59,307 bases of DNA, taken from Cognatundibacterium curvum (GTDB lineage: Bacteria > Pseudomonadota > Gammaproteobacteria > Burkholderiales > Burkholderiaceae_D). Each line of letters starts with the position of its first letter. Position 1 is the stretch's first letter. The translations under genes and the position numbers were made by a program. The stretch is taken from the NCBI RefSeq assembly GCF_014284235.1, contig NZ_JACOGD010000013.1, positions 1 through 59,307 of the forward strand, read 5' to 3'. Shown one piece after another: positions 47,321-56,086 of this stretch. The notes beneath the pieces are model-generated. The model did not search any database, was not told the origin of the DNA, and saw only the letters and a list, made by a program, of their open reading frames with translations.

Positions 47321-48448
47321 ATGCGCAAGAAAAAAATTCTTTTACTGAGCGTCTCTGCGGGCGCCGGACATCAACGTGCAGCTGAGGCCATACGCAGTGC
47401 AGCGCTGCTCAAGGACAGCCAGTTCGACGTACTGCATCTGGATGCGATGGAGTTTGTGACAGCTGGTTTTCGTAAAATCTACACCGATTTTTATATCAAG
47501 CTGGTCAATAAGGCGCCTGCATTATGGGGCTATCTCTACCATGCAAGTAACGAAGCACAAAGCGACAGTACGACGGAAAAACTGCGTCGTGCACTGGAAC
47601 GCCTGAATGCACGCAGCCTGCTGAAAGCGATAGAAGAGTTTCAGGCTGACGCCATTATCTGCACCCATTTTTTACCCGCTGAGATGTTGTCGCGCGAAAT
47701 ACGCAAACAGCGTTTGCATTGCCCGGTCTGGGTGCAAGTCACCGACTTTGACCTGCACCGTATGTGGGTACATGAACATATGGCAGGCTATTTTGCAGCC
47801 AGCGAAGAAGTCGCAGACCGTATGCTGGAGAATGGAATTCCGGCGGAAAAAATTCACGTCACCGGCATCCCCATCATGCCTGCGTTCCAGCAAAAACTGG
47901 AACGTGCAAGCTGTGCCCCAGAGTTTGGATTGCAAGCTGAGCGCACAACTATCTTGCTGATGGGAGGCGGTGCTGGCCTGGGCGGTTTGGATCAGGTTGC
48001 GGCACGCTTATTAAGTCAACAGCCCGACTTTCAACTGATTGCACTGGCCGGTAAAAATGCAGCTGCGCTGCAAGCCTTGCAAACACTGGCGCTACGCTAC
48101 CCTGGCCGCCTGTTCCCGCAAGGTTTTACCAAGCAGGTGGAGCGCCTGATGGCATGCTCAGATCTGGTGATTACTAAGCCCGGTGGCCTGACTACCTCTG
48201 AATGTCTGGCGCTGGGTTTGCCTATGATCGTGAACTCGCCGATACCTGGTCAGGAAGAACGCAATGCAGATTTTCTGCTGGAGCAAGGCGTGGCTTTGAA
48301 AGCCTATGATGACATCAGCCTCGCCTATCGCGTGAAGCACCTGCTGAACGATACGGCCAGACTCAGCGCTATGCGTTCGCGCGCCAAGGCGCTGGGCAAA
48401 CCGGATGCTGCTGCACGCGTACTCGCAATGGTAACGGCTGATCTGTAA
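47321..48448 (+). CDS. MGDG synthase-like glycosyltransferase
   Basis: A 375-aa GT-B enzyme: an MGDG-synthase type N-terminal domain with the GAGHQRAAEAI loop, a conserved TDF(D)-type site, and a GT28 C-terminal domain with LMGGGAGLGG and ITKPGGLTTSECLALGLPMI. Enzymes of this kind add a sugar from UDP-sugar to diacylglycerol or a related lipid, at the membrane. It heads a four-gene operon with a membrane protein, a phosphatase and a START-like lipid binder, which favours a glycolipid role over MurG (MurG normally sits in the cell-wall cluster). The start at 47321 is chosen because the family begins with KKILLLS; the frame is open 17 codons earlier. Confidence 0.86.
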   Translation: MRKKKILLLSVSAGAGHQRAAEAIRSAALLKDSQFDVLHLDAMEFVTAGFRKIYTDFYIKLVNKAPALWGYLYHASNEAQSDSTTEKLRRALERLNARSLLKAIEEFQADAIICTHFLPAEMLSREIRKQRLHCPVWVQVTDFDLHRMWVHEHMAGYFAASEEVADRMLENGIPAEKIHVTGIPIMPAFQQKLERASCAPEFGLQAERTTILLMGGGAGLGGLDQVAARLLSQQPDFQLIALAGKNAAALQALQTLALRYPGRLFPQGFTKQVERLMACSDLVITKPGGLTTSECLALGLPMIVNSPIPGQEERNADFLLEQGVALKAYDDISLAYRVKHLLNDTARLSAMRSRAKALGKPDAAARVLAMVTADL

Positions 48449-48458
48449 TGGAGTAAGC

Positions 48459-48929
48459 ATGAAATCTACTCGAAACTCGATACTGCTCACCCTGAGCTGG
48501 GTTGCCTTGCTGGCGATATTTTTTGCCCAGGTAGAAATCCAGATAGAAGGCAGCGCGGGTTGGGCCGTGAATTTGCCGACCTGGCGCATAGAACAACACT
48601 GGCTGCTTGATCTGTTCTGGGGTGGGCGTGCCATGACCGGCTACCATGCCTGGGTCTTTCCGCTGATCGCGATGTTTTTTCACTTCCCTATGTTTATGCT
48701 GCAGCAATGGTCTCTGGCCTTACAGGCACGTACGATAGCCTGCATCATCGTGTTCTGGATCATAGAAGATGCAAGCTGGTTCATTATGAATCCTGCCTTT
48801 GGCTGGCATGCCTTGCGCCCGGAAACTGTGCCCTGGCATCACCATTGGTGGTGGGGCTTGCCGGTCGATTACTGGCTGGGAAGCGCGGCGGCTTTTGTTT
48901 TATTTTATCTTTCGTACCGGAGAAAATGA
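48459..48929 (+). CDS. Multi-helix membrane protein of unknown function
   Basis: A 156-aa protein with about four membrane helices and a region rich in Trp and His (WHHHWWWGLPVDYW near residue 125). No family is recognised. A GGAG ribosome-binding site sits 10 bases after the glycosyltransferase stop. Its stop codon overlaps the next ATG, so it is part of the operon and probably works in the same membrane process. Confidence 0.8.
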   Translation: MKSTRNSILLTLSWVALLAIFFAQVEIQIEGSAGWAVNLPTWRIEQHWLLDLFWGGRAMTGYHAWVFPLIAMFFHFPMFMLQQWSLALQARTIACIIVFWIIEDASWFIMNPAFGWHALRPETVPWHHHWWWGLPVDYWLGSAAAFVLFYLSYRRK

Positions 48930-49534
48930 TGCGCTACGATTTGCGTACCGGCGGCCTGATGCTGGCACTGTGCCTGAGTTTGTTCAGTTGGCAGCAGAAT
49001 GCCGTCGCAGCCGGGGCTGCGACTCAAACCTCGACCGCAATCCAGCGTCCGCAACAATGGGCGCAAGCGGTCGATAGCACTGCCAATTTATTCAAAGTGA
49101 ACGATGCGTTTTATCGCAGTGCGCAGATACAGGCAGAACAACTACCTACATTGCAAGCCCTGGGTATCAAAACGGTGGTCAGTCTGCGTGCGTTTCATTC
49201 GGATGAACAGATACTGAAAAACAGTGGCATACGCATGCAGCGTATCGGCATCAATACCTGGGATATCAACGATAACAATGTCATCCTGGCTTTGCGCACT
49301 TTGCGCAGCGCACAGCAGCAAGGCCCGGTGTTATTACACTGCCAGCACGGTGCAGACCGTACCGGCCTGATCACTGCGATGTACCGCATCCTGTATCAGT
49401 CATGGAGCAAGGAACAGGCGCTGGAAGAACTGACTCAGGGTGGCTACGGCTATCACAGCATGTGGAAAAACATACCTGATTATCTGCGCCGGGTAGATGT
49501 AGAAAAAATCCGTCAGGGCGTCAATCTTCCCTAA
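48929..49534 (+). CDS. Secreted dual-specificity-type phosphatase
   Basis: A 201-aa protein with a signal peptide (LALCLSLFSWQQNAVA) and a Cys-based phosphatase site VLLHCQHGADRTG (HCX5R), typical of dual-specificity/tyrosine phosphatases and lipid phosphatases. Exported, so its target may be a lipid phosphate or extracellular protein. I used the ATG at 48929, with GGAG 6 bases upstream; another ATG lies at 48926. Its position after a glycosyltransferase suggests a glycolipid or phospholipid link, but the substrate is not known. Confidence 0.82.
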   Translation: MRYDLRTGGLMLALCLSLFSWQQNAVAAGAATQTSTAIQRPQQWAQAVDSTANLFKVNDAFYRSAQIQAEQLPTLQALGIKTVVSLRAFHSDEQILKNSGIRMQRIGINTWDINDNNVILALRTLRSAQQQGPVLLHCQHGADRTGLITAMYRILYQSWSKEQALEELTQGGYGYHSMWKNIPDYLRRVDVEKIRQGVNLP

Positions 49535-49564
49535 TTCTGTCTTTATAAGTTCACTTCTTTTTCT

Positions 49565-50200
49565 ATGAATAGTCATCGCTACCTTGTCCCGCTACAGCGC
49601 ACAATCTGCACACGCACACTAGTCGGCCTGTCCAGTCTGTTTTTGTTATGTCAAAGCAGCCAGGCAGAACAGATAGAACTGAGCAAAATCAATCACAGTG
49701 TTCAGTTGCTGGATTTAAGCAAAGCCGACAGCCGCGCTAAACGGTTTGAAGCTGCGACTCTGATGGATGCACCAGTCGCGCAAGTATGTGCGGCAATTAT
49801 GGCGTATGACAGCTATCCGTCTTTTATGCCAAATACCAGCAAAGTCAGCGTTGTCAAACTGAATGACAATGCCTCGCAAGTGGATTTCACACTGTCACTG
49901 CCTTTGGGTAAAACCAAAAAATACCGGCTCAGGATGACACCTAAACAGACTGGCACTAACTGCCATCTGAGTTGGAAAATGCTGCCTTGGGAAGGCTTAA
50001 AACAGGAAGAAACCATCGCAGACACGCAAGGCTATTGGTCACTCAGCAGTGTCAGCAATGACACACAAAAGACGGTGGTGCGCTATGTGGTGGAAACCGA
50101 TCCGGGACCGGTTCCGTTAGGGCTGGGCTGGATCGTCGACAGCATGAGTAAAGACAGTATCCCGAAAATGCTGGAAGCGCTGCGGACTAAACTACGCTAA
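49565..50200 (+). CDS. START/SRPBCC-like secreted lipid-binding protein
   Basis: A 211-aa protein with a signal peptide (LVGLSSLFLLCQSSQA) and a START/SRPBCC fold, visible in the ATLMDAPVAQVCAAIMAYDSYPSF start and the WSLSSV and YVVETDPGP strands. Such proteins hold hydrophobic ligands. It is the last gene of the glycosyltransferase operon, 30 bases after the phosphatase gene, and could carry or sense the lipid made there. Confidence 0.78.
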   Translation: MNSHRYLVPLQRTICTRTLVGLSSLFLLCQSSQAEQIELSKINHSVQLLDLSKADSRAKRFEAATLMDAPVAQVCAAIMAYDSYPSFMPNTSKVSVVKLNDNASQVDFTLSLPLGKTKKYRLRMTPKQTGTNCHLSWKMLPWEGLKQEETIADTQGYWSLSSVSNDTQKTVVRYVVETDPGPVPLGLGWIVDSMSKDSIPKMLEALRTKLR

Positions 50201-50235
50201 TCCGCTCAATGTGTTAACAAGCCCTGGCTGATGGT

Positions 50236-50748
50236 TCAGCAGTGCTTCAGGAATAAGGCGCGCTCTGCTGCGCGCCGCTTCACCAGGCCGGGGAAAGGTT
50301 TGCCATCGGCCATCACCCAGCGGCCGAATTCATCAGCAGCGCCCTGATAATCACCCTGATTCAGTTTTTTGAGTAAGGTCGAACTCTTCAGATTGCCTAT
50401 GCCCAGATTAAAAGTAAAACTGGTCAAGGCGCCGAACTGGTTGTCATTCAAGGCCACGCTGACCACCGATGAGACATCCCGGCCCGCATTCATCAAATCG
50501 CTTTGTAGCAGACTTTGTGCCTGCGCCATCGTGATACCTTGCGGATACAAAGCCAGCACCTGCGCGCGGTCCGCTTCACCTTTTAAAAAACGGCCCTGAA
50601 ATGTAATTGCATGGCCCCAGCCTATGGTCCAGATGCCAACCGGATCCAGATAGGGATCAATATTCTGCGTGATGGAATTTCCATCTGGAATTCCTTCGTA
50701 CTGCTGAACCAGATCAAGCGTAGCCTGATTCACATTGCGTAACGCCAT
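50236..50748 (-). CDS. Lone phage-type lysozyme (GH24)
   Basis: A 170-aa GH24 (T4-type) lysozyme: Glu18 in QQYEGI, Asp35 in YLDPVGIWTIGWGH and Thr41 are the probable catalytic set. The interval between Glu and Asp is longer than in T4 lysozyme. No signal peptide is seen, so it needs a holin or cell damage to leave. No other phage gene is nearby. GGAGAG precedes the ATG. A host-owned enzyme or a phage remnant are both possible. Confidence 0.85.
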   Translation of the reverse strand: MALRNVNQATLDLVQQYEGIPDGNSITQNIDPYLDPVGIWTIGWGHAITFQGRFLKGEADRAQVLALYPQGITMAQAQSLLQSDLMNAGRDVSSVVSVALNDNQFGALTSFTFNLGIGNLKSSTLLKKLNQGDYQGAADEFGRWVMADGKPFPGLVKRRAAERALFLKHC

Positions 50749-50873
50749 AGTTCACTCTCCGGCTGAATTAGAAAAAATACAGAGGCGTAACGATAGCGCA
50801 GAAAAATTACATATAAGCACTTGTTTCGCAGGAAGAATATTAACAAAAACCCATCCTCAAATGCGAAAAAATA

Positions 50874-51404
50874 TCAGCCCTCTTTCCAAAATTTTTGGAA
50901 GGCCTGACGTGCCTTACTCACCTTAGGAGCGACCACAAAAGCACAATAACCCTGTTGAGGATGCCGGGTAAAATAATCCTGATGGTAGTCTTCTGCCGGG
51001 TAAAACATGGGTGCCATCGCTAGCTCAGTCACGATAGGTGCGTCCCAGTGTTCAGCCACAGCGGTTTTGACGGATTCAGCAATTGCATGCTGCTCAGGGC
51101 TGTGACTGTAAATCACGGAGCGGTATTGGGTACCTACGTCATTGCCCTGACGATTCAGTGTCGTCGGGTCATGAATTAAGAAAAAAATCTCCAGTATCTC
51201 GCGATAGCTGATGATGGCGGGATCAAAGCTGAGCCTGACCACTTCCGCATGCCCGGTTTTGCCGGTACAAATTTGTTCATAGCTAGGTTGATGAAGCTGT
51301 CCACCGCTATAGCCAGACTCGACGCTGAGCACACCATGAATACGTCGGTAAACAGCATCTAAACACCAAAAACAACCGCCACCCAAAGTCGCTGATTCGC
51401 GCAT
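50874..51404 (-). CDS. msrA: Peptide methionine sulfoxide reductase A
   Basis: A 176-aa MsrA with the active-site GGCFWC near residue 10, GYSGG and EVVRLSFDP motifs and the Cys-bearing GYCAF tail. It repairs oxidised methionine with thioredoxin. The start at 51404 has GGAGG 8 bases upstream; the frame extends to 51518 but without support. Confidence 0.94.
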   Translation of the reverse strand: MRESATLGGGCFWCLDAVYRRIHGVLSVESGYSGGQLHQPSYEQICTGKTGHAEVVRLSFDPAIISYREILEIFFLIHDPTTLNRQGNDVGTQYRSVIYSHSPEQHAIAESVKTAVAEHWDAPIVTELAMAPMFYPAEDYHQDYFTRHPQQGYCAFVVAPKVSKARQAFQKFWKEG

Positions 51405-51656
51405 AGTCATTTCCTCCCAGATAGACGTTCTGATCTGCATGATATGCACGAAATGCAAATCATCGCAAAAAAAATCTTTGTCAGCTATTCTGACAGAGGT
51501 TGTCATTTCTTGCTTCAAGCTAGCGTCAGGCAGTCGCCGTTATTGAATCGAAGCTGATTGCAGTGCTGCTTGTGAATTGAAGCTTGCATTCACCAAATTA
51601 TTGATCGCCTTGAACGATTTTGGGTAGCAATGAAGATACGATGAATTAAACTTGGA

Positions 51657-52307
51657 TTAAGATTGATGATGCAGCAGTTGTCGCGCTATCAGCAGGATCA
51701 TCTGGCGTGGCGCCTGGTAAGCAAGACTGGGATTCAGATAGCGCCGCTTAGCGTTTATTTCCAGTATCAGGCTGGGTGATCCACTGCAACCCACACTGTG
51801 CTGTAATTCCTGACAGGTGCTGTTTTTTTCAGCGATACACTGAACCAGTTCCGCATAACTATCCAGAAAGGCTGTCTTCGAGAAATCTAATTCTTCCGCA
51901 AAAGCTGCCAGAACTTGCAAGTCACACACATCCTGTCCTTCGACATAATGTCCATATTGAATTCTCTCCAGCATCAATAACGCGAGATTTACTGACTGCC
52001 GGTCACAAGATAAAACCGCAATGGCAGGTGGCACCGAATGATAGCTGAGCTCATGATCCCGCATCAGTTTGTTCACATAGGCCTCGCCATATGGAACGCC
52101 AGTCAGTGCAGCAATTCTTGCATCCGAATTCAGCATATGTTCACGATATTCAGACGAGATTGGCATGGGCTCAGGAAACAGCAAGCCTGGATGGAACTCT
52201 AATTTCAAGCGGCCTTCGAAATAAGTCTGACTGGCACGCAAAAAAGGCTGCATCGCATAGCACCATCCGCATAGTGGATCAAAAATTAAATGCAGCTTGA
52301 TGCTCAT
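51657..52307 (-). CDS. DsbA-family thiol oxidoreductase (FrnE-like)
   Basis: A 216-aa DsbA-fold protein with CGWC in DPLCGWCYAM near residue 13 and a later SGSPSLI segment holding the cis-Pro of the family. No signal peptide, so it is cytoplasmic, like FrnE and 2-hydroxychromene isomerase relatives. It may act in thiol or stress metabolism. Divergent from a LysR regulator, with a dyad operator between. Confidence 0.85.
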   Translation of the reverse strand: MSIKLHLIFDPLCGWCYAMQPFLRASQTYFEGRLKLEFHPGLLFPEPMPISSEYREHMLNSDARIAALTGVPYGEAYVNKLMRDHELSYHSVPPAIAVLSCDRQSVNLALLMLERIQYGHYVEGQDVCDLQVLAAFAEELDFSKTAFLDSYAELVQCIAEKNSTCQELQHSVGCSGSPSLILEINAKRRYLNPSLAYQAPRQMILLIARQLLHHQS

Positions 52308-52368
52308 ACATTTTATCTCTACAGAAGCAGGATGTAAGTAATTGTAATCAGCACAAGATGCGGGACCT

Positions 52369-52404
52369 AGTGATATTAGTGAAAATCACTTTTCTGTTTA
52401 GTGA
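52369..52404. promoter_or_regulatory. Dyad and repeats between DsbA-like and LysR genes
   Basis: A perfect dyad AGTGA-AAA-TCACT (52378-52390) is flanked by direct copies of AGTGA at 52369 and 52400. It lies in the 206-base gap between divergent genes, so it is a good candidate binding site for the LysR protein. The flanks are A/T-rich. Confidence 0.65.
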
Positions 52405-52513
52405 AATAATCTTATTAATTAAATTGATAACAATTGCAAAAAAAGTTACTTTGCTATTTCCAAATCTTTTAAGCTCAGTTTAGATACTGTTCTCAAAAGA
52501 AGGAAACAGCGTT

Positions 52514-53437
52514 ATGCAATTTGACCAACTACGCCGCATGGCCATATTTGCACAAGTGGTACGATACGGTTCATTTTCAGCAGCAGCCAGAGCGCAGGAC
52601 TTAACAACCTCTGTCATTAGTGCCGCAGTTACACAACTGGAAGATGAACTTGGCGTACGCTTGTTGCACAGAACAACCCGCAGTCTGTCATTGACTGAAA
52701 TTGGCCAGGAATTTTACGAAAAATGTGCCGACATGCTGTCGACTGCAGAGACAGCACAAGAGATCATTCATGAACATTCAGGCGAAATCAGTGGTCGCTT
52801 AAGGATAGCCTGCGCCTCTGATGTCGCCACCAGTATCGTGCTTCCTGCGCTAGGTCCTATGGCAGCGAACCATAAACAATTGATGCTGGATATCCGCGTT
52901 TCCGATCAAATCATAGATCTGGCTGAACATCAGATCGATTTGTCCATCCGTTCCGGCTGGTTAAGGGAGTCTGCACAGGTTGCGCGTAAACTAGCTGATC
53001 TGGATGAAATTCTGGTCGCCAGCCCAGTTTATTTACGCTCAGCCGGCGTACCAAAAACCCCGGCAGAACTAATGCAAAAACATAAGATGATCAGCCTGAC
53101 CAGACTCAATGACCCATGCCAGTTCAGTCTGCAGCACCTGGATGGCCATCAGGAAAAAGTTATTATGCAAGCATATGCGATGACCGACAGCGTCACTACC
53201 ATGGTCGCAATGTGTGTGCACTCTTATGCAATTGCGCGAGTACCTTCATTCACAGTTGCCGATGAAATTCAGCAGGGCAGCCTGGTACGCTTGCTACCAG
53301 ATTGGAAACTACATGGTGGTGGAATTTTTGCGGTGACATTAAAGCGCAAGCTGCAACCACCCAAAGTACAGGCGGCTATCACAGCGCTGACCCGCTATCT
53401 CGAGAACAAAGTGTGGCTGCCGCCGCTACAGAGCTGA
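52514..53437 (+). CDS. LysR-family regulator
   Basis: A 307-aa LysR-type regulator: helix-turn-helix in the first 60 residues (MAIFAQVVRYGSFSAAARAQ, LLHRTTRSLSLTEIG) and a ligand-binding domain with LRIACASDVATSIVLPAL. The subgroup resembles those that control nearby stress or oxidoreductase genes. Divergent from the DsbA-like gene, its likely target. AAGGA lies 11 bases before the ATG. A terminator follows. Confidence 0.93.
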   Translation: MQFDQLRRMAIFAQVVRYGSFSAAARAQDLTTSVISAAVTQLEDELGVRLLHRTTRSLSLTEIGQEFYEKCADMLSTAETAQEIIHEHSGEISGRLRIACASDVATSIVLPALGPMAANHKQLMLDIRVSDQIIDLAEHQIDLSIRSGWLRESAQVARKLADLDEILVASPVYLRSAGVPKTPAELMQKHKMISLTRLNDPCQFSLQHLDGHQEKVIMQAYAMTDSVTTMVAMCVHSYAIARVPSFTVADEIQQGSLVRLLPDWKLHGGGIFAVTLKRKLQPPKVQAAITALTRYLENKVWLPPLQS

Positions 53438-53444
53438 GCTTGAG

Positions 53445-53465
53445 CCGGCACCCGCTGCCGGTTTT
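53445..53465 (+). terminator. Terminator of the LysR gene
   Basis: CCGGCA (53445-53450) pairs with TGCCGG (53456-53461), followed by TTTT. A short but standard terminator 7 bases past the stop. Confidence 0.8.
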
Positions 53466-53556
53466 ACATCACTTACAAAGCATTACAAGCTAGTTGCAGC
53501 AGTAACAATAAATCCGTCTACAATGCAGAAACTTTTTTTCTGCATTTCAGGATGGT

Positions 53557-53889
53557 ATGAACATCTCAGATATCCAAGACTGTCTGCGTAGCTTATTCCG
53601 TATACGCCAGCAACGTAGTTTGCCACCGCCGGGGCCCAAGCCGGCATTCGGCGCGACTATCGTTAATCAACAAATCAAGATTCAATTGTTTCTCCCCATC
53701 GACTACGAGCAATGGGACTGGCTGACTGGCCACGGATGGCGCACCATGGATATGCGGGAAAACCGCCGCCGTTATTTCCGGGTGCCACGCAATGCAGTGC
53801 AACGCATGTTAAGCGCGTCGAAGGAAGAACGCGAGCATATCCATCAGCGCGTGATCAGTTATCGCTATCCACGCAGCAGACTGGAATAG
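53557..53889 (+). CDS. Small Arg-rich hypothetical protein
   Basis: A 110-aa protein with no family recognised, rich in Arg (RENRRRYFRVPRNAVQRM) and with a short start segment. GGATGG lies just before the ATG. No signal peptide or membrane helix. It lies 140 bases before the SMC operon on the same strand and could be its first gene or independent. Confidence 0.62.
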   Translation: MNISDIQDCLRSLFRIRQQRSLPPPGPKPAFGATIVNQQIKIQLFLPIDYEQWDWLTGHGWRTMDMRENRRRYFRVPRNAVQRMLSASKEEREHIHQRVISYRYPRSRLE

Positions 53890-54030
53890 CGACTGCCTTA
53901 GCGAAAGCCTTAGCGACACATTCGCAGTGTTCCTGACTGACATCCTGACCAGTCTCAGGCATAGGTAATCATGCATAAAAGTTTCACTTAAAACAATATT
54001 CAAGCCTCTTGCAAGCGGGTAAAATGCCGT

Positions 54031-55374
54031 ATGCAAAATTTTAGTGACGACGCTCACGTCCAGACCGGGGATGACCTCGCGCTGCAGACGTATTTCAAAG
54101 CAGGAATTTCACCCGACGACGTTTCCGCTGTATTCCCACTTAAACGTGCCCAGCCTGTGTTACAGGCTTTTACCGCATTGTTTCACGGTGGGTTTAATGC
54201 AGTGCTGTTACGTCTGCTGGTGCTGCGCGAACTGGCGGCCGATGTGGAATCGCCGTCTTTAACACGTGCGGATATCAATGCCAAACTGGCTTATCTGGAA
54301 CCAGAGGCACTGGAAACCGTACTATCGCGCTTACGCGGCAATGGCCTGCTGGCCTGGGATTCCGGCGCCGGGGTTTATCGCATCACGCCGACAGCAAGAA
54401 ATGTGATGGCTGCACTGGAGTCCTTGATACAGGTCGAGGAACACAATGACCAGGCGGAAATGAGTTATATGCTGACCCAGGTAGCCGGTGCACAGGCGGT
54501 CGGTGGCGTATCGGTCGAACAATTACATCATTTGCTGGGACGACTGATAGAACTGACTGAGGAATTTTCAGACGCGATCGCGTCCGGCTCAGAATTTCAG
54601 TTACGCGCAGCGCAAAAGAAATGGCATACCGCATGCGACTGGGTCGAAAAAGGCTCAAAGATTATTCATGCCATTACCCATGATGAACGCGCTGATGCGG
54701 CGACTCACAAAGCAGCTCAGGCGATAGGACGCGCCCAGAGTGCGCTGCTGAATATGCAGGGCATGTTTTCGCGCGCATTGAATCAGATAGAAAGACAGCG
54801 GGTACATCTCGGCCAATCGGGCTTATCTACTACAGATATCAAAACCTGGCTGCTGCAAAAAGAGGACCTGGCCGCACTGGCAGATCAGGCCCTCGCACAT
54901 CCGGTGACGCCCCTGTTTATCACGCCTTCAGAAATGATAGACGTGGCAGAAAGTGAGTTGCTGAGCCACCGTGTATCAGCGCTGGCCGGTGCTTTACCGG
55001 CAGGTGAAAATGCAGTTTCTATCGCTAATGACAATGACGATGCACTGCATGAACTCGATCACTGGCTGGACTTGCTGAGCAATATCGAGCCTGGTGAAAA
55101 AGGTGTTCCACTCCAGGATTTGCTGCTGCCCGCCAGCTTTGCAGTTGCGTCTTACCGCGCCTCCATGCTGCCTTTACTGGGTGATCCCAATGAGTCTGCC
55201 TTGCAAGGTGCAACCGGCACTTTGGCACGGCTGCCACTGATATTTCAGTCCAAAGACAAAATGCAGAAGCTCAATGATACGCAGCTCGCTGCGATTTCCA
55301 TTGCCAGTCTGGTCGCTGCGCCACGCGCAGACGATACACCAACTGCAGCCTCCCCTATTCAGGAAACACCATGA
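54031..55374 (+). CDS. MukF/MksF-like kleisin
   Basis: A 447-aa protein with a winged-helix-like N-terminal domain (residues about 30-130), a middle helical region and a C-terminal domain. In layout and genome order it matches the kleisin (MksF or JetA-like) of non-canonical condensins. It should bridge the SMC head domains and bind the KITE partner. It does not show the opening of JetA-family (DUF3375) proteins that I would expect in a typical Wadjet. The start has a weak ribosome-binding site. Its last bases overlap the next gene by 4 (ATGA). Confidence 0.7.
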   Translation: MQNFSDDAHVQTGDDLALQTYFKAGISPDDVSAVFPLKRAQPVLQAFTALFHGGFNAVLLRLLVLRELAADVESPSLTRADINAKLAYLEPEALETVLSRLRGNGLLAWDSGAGVYRITPTARNVMAALESLIQVEEHNDQAEMSYMLTQVAGAQAVGGVSVEQLHHLLGRLIELTEEFSDAIASGSEFQLRAAQKKWHTACDWVEKGSKIIHAITHDERADAATHKAAQAIGRAQSALLNMQGMFSRALNQIERQRVHLGQSGLSTTDIKTWLLQKEDLAALADQALAHPVTPLFITPSEMIDVAESELLSHRVSALAGALPAGENAVSIANDNDDALHELDHWLDLLSNIEPGEKGVPLQDLLLPASFAVASYRASMLPLLGDPNESALQGATGTLARLPLIFQSKDKMQKLNDTQLAAISIASLVAAPRADDTPTAASPIQETP

Positions 55375-56081
55375 CTGAAGATGTACAAATTCTGATTGCG
55401 CGACTGCTCGCGCATCAAACTTTGCGCCGTGAAGACAAACTGGTTAAACGCGCCTTATCCGATGAACTGTTCCGCGTAGAACTGGATACACGACTCAAAG
55501 CCTGTGGCATGAAATTTGTCGATAATGTGTATGCTGACCATGTGACGCTGGCGCTCACACGGGATAGTGAATCCAAAGTATTCGGCACCAAAGACACCTG
55601 GCAAAATAATAATTTTGGTCTGGCACGCGATGGCGTCGCCTTACTGGTGGTGCTGTGGTCACTGATCATCTTACCGAAACGTGAGCGGCAAGAAGCGCAT
55701 CAGTTGGCGGAAGAAGATCAGAACGATATGTTCGGCAAAGAGAAGCCATTGCCACGCGCGGAAGATACCTCAATTGGAATTTCTTATCGGGCTTTGCTGG
55801 CCGATTTCGGCGACAAACTGGGCAAGAAAACCCGCATGGATATGAATCTCGGTCAACTGGTCAGGCTGGGCTTTGTCGAGAAAAAAGCGGATCTGATCGT
55901 GGAAGGTCCCTTGCTTGATCTGCTGATGGATACCGACACTCTGAAAGACCGCATCATCAATGGTGCACTCTCGGATATTTTCCATATCCCGGTAGCGCGG
56001 ACACCCGCAACCATCATCGCTAACACCGATCAACTTGCAGACTCCGATATGCCTGGCCCAACCGATACAGAAGAAAATTAA
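55371..56081 (+). CDS. MukE/MksE-like KITE subunit
   Basis: A 236-aa protein with winged-helix segments (RREDKLVKRALSDELFRVE and a second one near residue 140) typical of the MukE/MksE/DUF4194 group. It binds the kleisin. It overlaps the upstream gene by 4 bases and ends 5 bases before the SMC gene, so the three are translated together. Confidence 0.75.
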   Translation: MTEDVQILIARLLAHQTLRREDKLVKRALSDELFRVELDTRLKACGMKFVDNVYADHVTLALTRDSESKVFGTKDTWQNNNFGLARDGVALLVVLWSLIILPKRERQEAHQLAEEDQNDMFGKEKPLPRAEDTSIGISYRALLADFGDKLGKKTRMDMNLGQLVRLGFVEKKADLIVEGPLLDLLMDTDTLKDRIINGALSDIFHIPVARTPATIIANTDQLADSDMPGPTDTEEN

Positions 56082-56086
56082 GCACC

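Noticed and set aside
50236..51404. Prophage region around the lysozyme gene
   Set aside because: Neighbours are a host-type lipid operon and msrA; no integrase, holin, terminase or attachment repeat is seen.
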